From DATMNI01 sp963817515 (lineage in GTDB: Bacteria; Acidobacteriota; Terriglobia; Bryobacterales; Bryobacteraceae): 64,000 nucleotides of DNA. Shown here one piece after another: positions 62,483 through 64,000 of this stretch; the first letter of the stretch is position 1; the number at the start of each line of letters is the position of its first letter. The position numbers and the translations under genes were made by a program. The notes beneath the pieces are model-generated. The model was not told the origin of the DNA, searched no databases, and worked only from the letters and a program-made list of their open reading frames with translations. The stretch is from assembly GCA_963817515.1 (NCBI GenBank), contig CAWFPJ010000023.1, positions 62,001-126,000 on the forward strand, read 5' to 3'.

Positions 62483-63523
62483 TTATCGAGACGATCTAAG
62501 CCTGGCAGTTGCAGCGGCCCCCCGCTCCACCAACAACTGCGAGACTCTATCCCGACGGCAATTGATGGCGCGTTGTAGGGGCGTATCACCTTTGCTATCC
62601 CGTGCTTCAACTGCCGCACCGCAATCGAGCAACGCCCGCGCAATTTCCACGTAGCCTCGCCTGGCCGCCATATGCAGCGCAGTCGCCCTGGTGACGCCGC
62701 CACACGCGTTCACGTCCGCACCGGCTCGCACCAGCATCCGGAGTACCTCCGGGCCTGTCTCTGATGCGCATTCGTTCGCCACGCAGTAGAGCGGTGTATG
62801 TCCGCCGCGGTCCTGCATGTTTGGGTCCGTGCCCAGCCGCAGCAGCAACGCTACCACCTCGAAGCAACCTGCGCCGGATGCGAAATGCAAGAGTGTTCTG
62901 CCGGAAAAACGCCGCGTCGCGAGGGAGGGCTCACTCTCAACGGCATCGATCACAAAGCGAATCAACCCGGCGCGGCCGGAGTGAATCATCCGCGCCAGCA
63001 GTCCAACGAACGCCGACGGACGGGCGGCTACTTGCGGTGCCAGAGCGAGGGCTTCATGGTCATGGCCGGAAGCAATTGCGCCTATGACGTCATCCAAAAC
63101 GCGCTGCTCGCCCCAACGCGCGGCTAGTTCCTCATGCTCCGGCTCGGCAGCCTCCTTACCTACGACATAAGCGGAACTATGCAAGAAGAATTGACGTAGT
63201 GCATTTCGCGTCCCCTCATCGAGCGGAGCCGCTTCGAGCGTCGCCCCCATATGCTTCAACCAAGCGCTCCGCTCGGTGGGGCCAATCCGGAAACGCGCGT
63301 GTGATTCGCGCAAGCTCAGCCACCATCGATACTGGGTTTGCTCTTCATCGCCACCCAGGAATTGAATGAGGAAAGCGGCGAACTCTTCGATGGCGCACCT
63401 AAGGCTCTTGCCTGGGAATAGCGGATGCAGAACCGGGTCCTTGCCAACACGCGCGTAAAATTCCGCCGATAGCCGCTTGCAACCGGCTTCACCGCCCAGC
63501 GCTTCCAGGAATCCTGCACGCAT
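62483..63523 (-). CDS. Truncated haemoglobin-ankyrin repeat fusion protein
   Basis: A 346-aa fusion. Residues ~1-125 are a group II-like truncated haemoglobin: LSAEFYARVGKDPVLHPLF with Tyr-B10, proximal His in SLRESHARFRIGPTERSAWL and the Trp-G8 after it. Residues ~180-335 are ankyrin repeats (SGRTLLHFASGAGCFEVVAL, TALHMAARRGYVEIARALLD, GDTPLQRAINCRRDRVSQLL). The globin would bind heme and O2 or NO; ankyrins bind a protein partner. The ATG at 63523 is where globin similarity begins, although the ribosome site is weak; the longer open frame upstream is not globin. An NHL-repeat remnant ends two bases upstream. Confidence 0.87.
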   Translation of the reverse strand: MRAGFLEALGGEAGCKRLSAEFYARVGKDPVLHPLFPGKSLRCAIEEFAAFLIQFLGGDEEQTQYRWWLSLRESHARFRIGPTERSAWLKHMGATLEAAPLDEGTRNALRQFFLHSSAYVVGKEAAEPEHEELAARWGEQRVLDDVIGAIASGHDHEALALAPQVAARPSAFVGLLARMIHSGRAGLIRFVIDAVESEPSLATRRFSGRTLLHFASGAGCFEVVALLLRLGTDPNMQDRGGHTPLYCVANECASETGPEVLRMLVRAGADVNACGGVTRATALHMAARRGYVEIARALLDCGAAVEARDSKGDTPLQRAINCRRDRVSQLLVERGAAATARLRSSR

Positions 63524-63525
63524 GC

Positions 63526-63666
63526 CTACGACAGATTGTACCCTTCGCGGCACACTACCCGTCGAAAACGGCGCAGTGGTTGATACAGGCCGAAACGATA
63601 GTTGCCGGCATCCGCGATGTACAGATTCCCCTCCTTGTCCACGGCCAAACCTGCAAGTGTGTTTAA
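63526..63666 (-). pseudogene. NHL-repeat remnant just upstream of the globin fusion
   Basis: A 46-codon open stretch contains one clear NHL motif, LAGLAVDKEGNLYIADAGNY, followed by an unrelated-looking tail and a TAG two bases before the globin ATG. NHL propellers need about six such repeats, so this is a scrap of a larger secreted protein. It has no start codon of its own. Confidence 0.6.
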
Positions 63667-63734
63667 CTATGCGATTGTGACATTTCCTCACTTGAGATCG
63701 GCGCAAGCGTGGGAAAGATAGGAAGGTAGAGACT

Positions 63735-63830
63735 GTGCGACGACTGCTGCTAGTTCCGATGGTCCTCGGATTGATGGGGGTCGGCTTCGGACAGCCTGCT
63801 TGGACCGACTCGGATCGAGCATGCCTGTAG
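63735..63830 (+). CDS. 31-aa signal-peptide-like ORF overlapping the MOSC start
   Basis: The frame GTG-initiated MRRLLLVPMVLGLMGVGFGQ looks like an export signal ending in GQPAW, then stops after 11 more residues. GGAAGG lies eight bases upstream. It may be the N-terminal scrap of a secreted protein or a leader ORF overlapping the MOSC gene start by 10 bp. Confidence 0.3.
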   Translation: MRRLLLVPMVLGLMGVGFGQPAWTDSDRACL

Positions 63831-64000
63831 AAATCGGACATGTGGAGGCGATCTTCCGGTATCCCGTGAAGTCCATGGGCGGCGAACGACTCGAGGTCGC
63901 TCAGCTGGGCTGGCACGGCCTCGACGGAGACAGACGCCTGGCATTCCGGCGGATGGATGACCGCAGCGGGTTCCCGTGGCTAACAGCAGGCAAGCTTCCC
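63821..64000 (+). CDS. MOSC-family protein, N-terminal part (runs off the window)
   Basis: Sixty codons are visible before the window ends, with no stop. The sequence (HVEAIFRYPVKSMGGERLEV, then GLDGDRRLAFRRMDDRSGFP) is the N-terminal beta-barrel domain of MOSC proteins, which resemble the C-terminal domain of molybdenum cofactor sulfurase and often bind molybdenum cofactor. The MOSC core with its conserved Cys should lie beyond the window. The ribosome site is weak (GGATCGAGC). Confidence 0.8.
   Translation, partial: MPVEIGHVEAIFRYPVKSMGGERLEVAQLGWHGLDGDRRLAFRRMDDRSGFPWLTAGKLP

Overview
The window looks like chromosomal DNA of an Acidobacteriota member close to Bryobacterales / Candidatus Solibacter. 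The evidence is a TonB-dependent receptor with an N-terminal carboxypeptidase-regulatory-like domain, an SBBP-repeat protein ending in the domain first described from Solibacter, ECF sigma factor plus Ser/Thr kinase pairs, CRTAC1/UnbV and TPR proteins, and high GC. No rRNA, tRNA, CRISPR array or phage module was recognised.

Layout. 1-10.8 kb is a decaying accessory region: an intact aldehyde dehydrogenase, a GMC oxidoreductase split by an IS, an SDR divergent from a doubly frameshifted LysR gene, a ribbon-helix-helix/winged-helix regulator, an IS630 element with TA target duplication, a broken histidine kinase and an AAA/ferredoxin chimera. 10.8-16.4 kb holds a methyltransferase, a Tat metallophosphoesterase divergent from cytochrome c, ECF sigma and anti-sigma genes, and a DHFR-like reductase. 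16.5-21.6 kb encodes two hybrid histidine kinases. 21.8-30.1 kb is a co-directional envelope cluster: heptaheme cytochrome/TPR protein, TonB-dependent receptor, CRTAC1 protein, TPR protein and thioredoxin.

30.1-35.3 kb is a tetR-tolC-emrA-emrB type efflux operon behind a perfect sigma-70 consensus promoter overlapped by dyads. 35.3-39.2 kb holds a GAF/sigma-54 activator, a beta-barrel protein, and a compact three-gene set (STAS protein, 58-aa ORF, 42-aa one-helix membrane protein). 39.5-44 kb carries tandem S10 peptidase paralogues, the first without its catalytic Ser and His, and a sugar-phosphate isomerase-like protein. 44-50.4 kb is a second damaged catabolic region: a TPP decarboxylase remnant fused to an ALDH remnant, an AraC remnant, two intact SDRs, an SDR/SDR chimera and a divergent LysR gene with dyads.

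50.4-64 kb mixes intact signalling and envelope genes (PilZ, SYLF, two ECF systems, SBBP protein, TPR kinase, truncated-haemoglobin/ankyrin fusion, start of a MOSC protein) with gene remnants (kinase tail, TrpB tail, TldD tail, isoprenylcysteine methyltransferase tail, NHL repeat). Most remnants in the window are 3' ends of genes. Several reading frames are broken by single-base indels; real pseudogenes cannot be told from assembly errors without read data.
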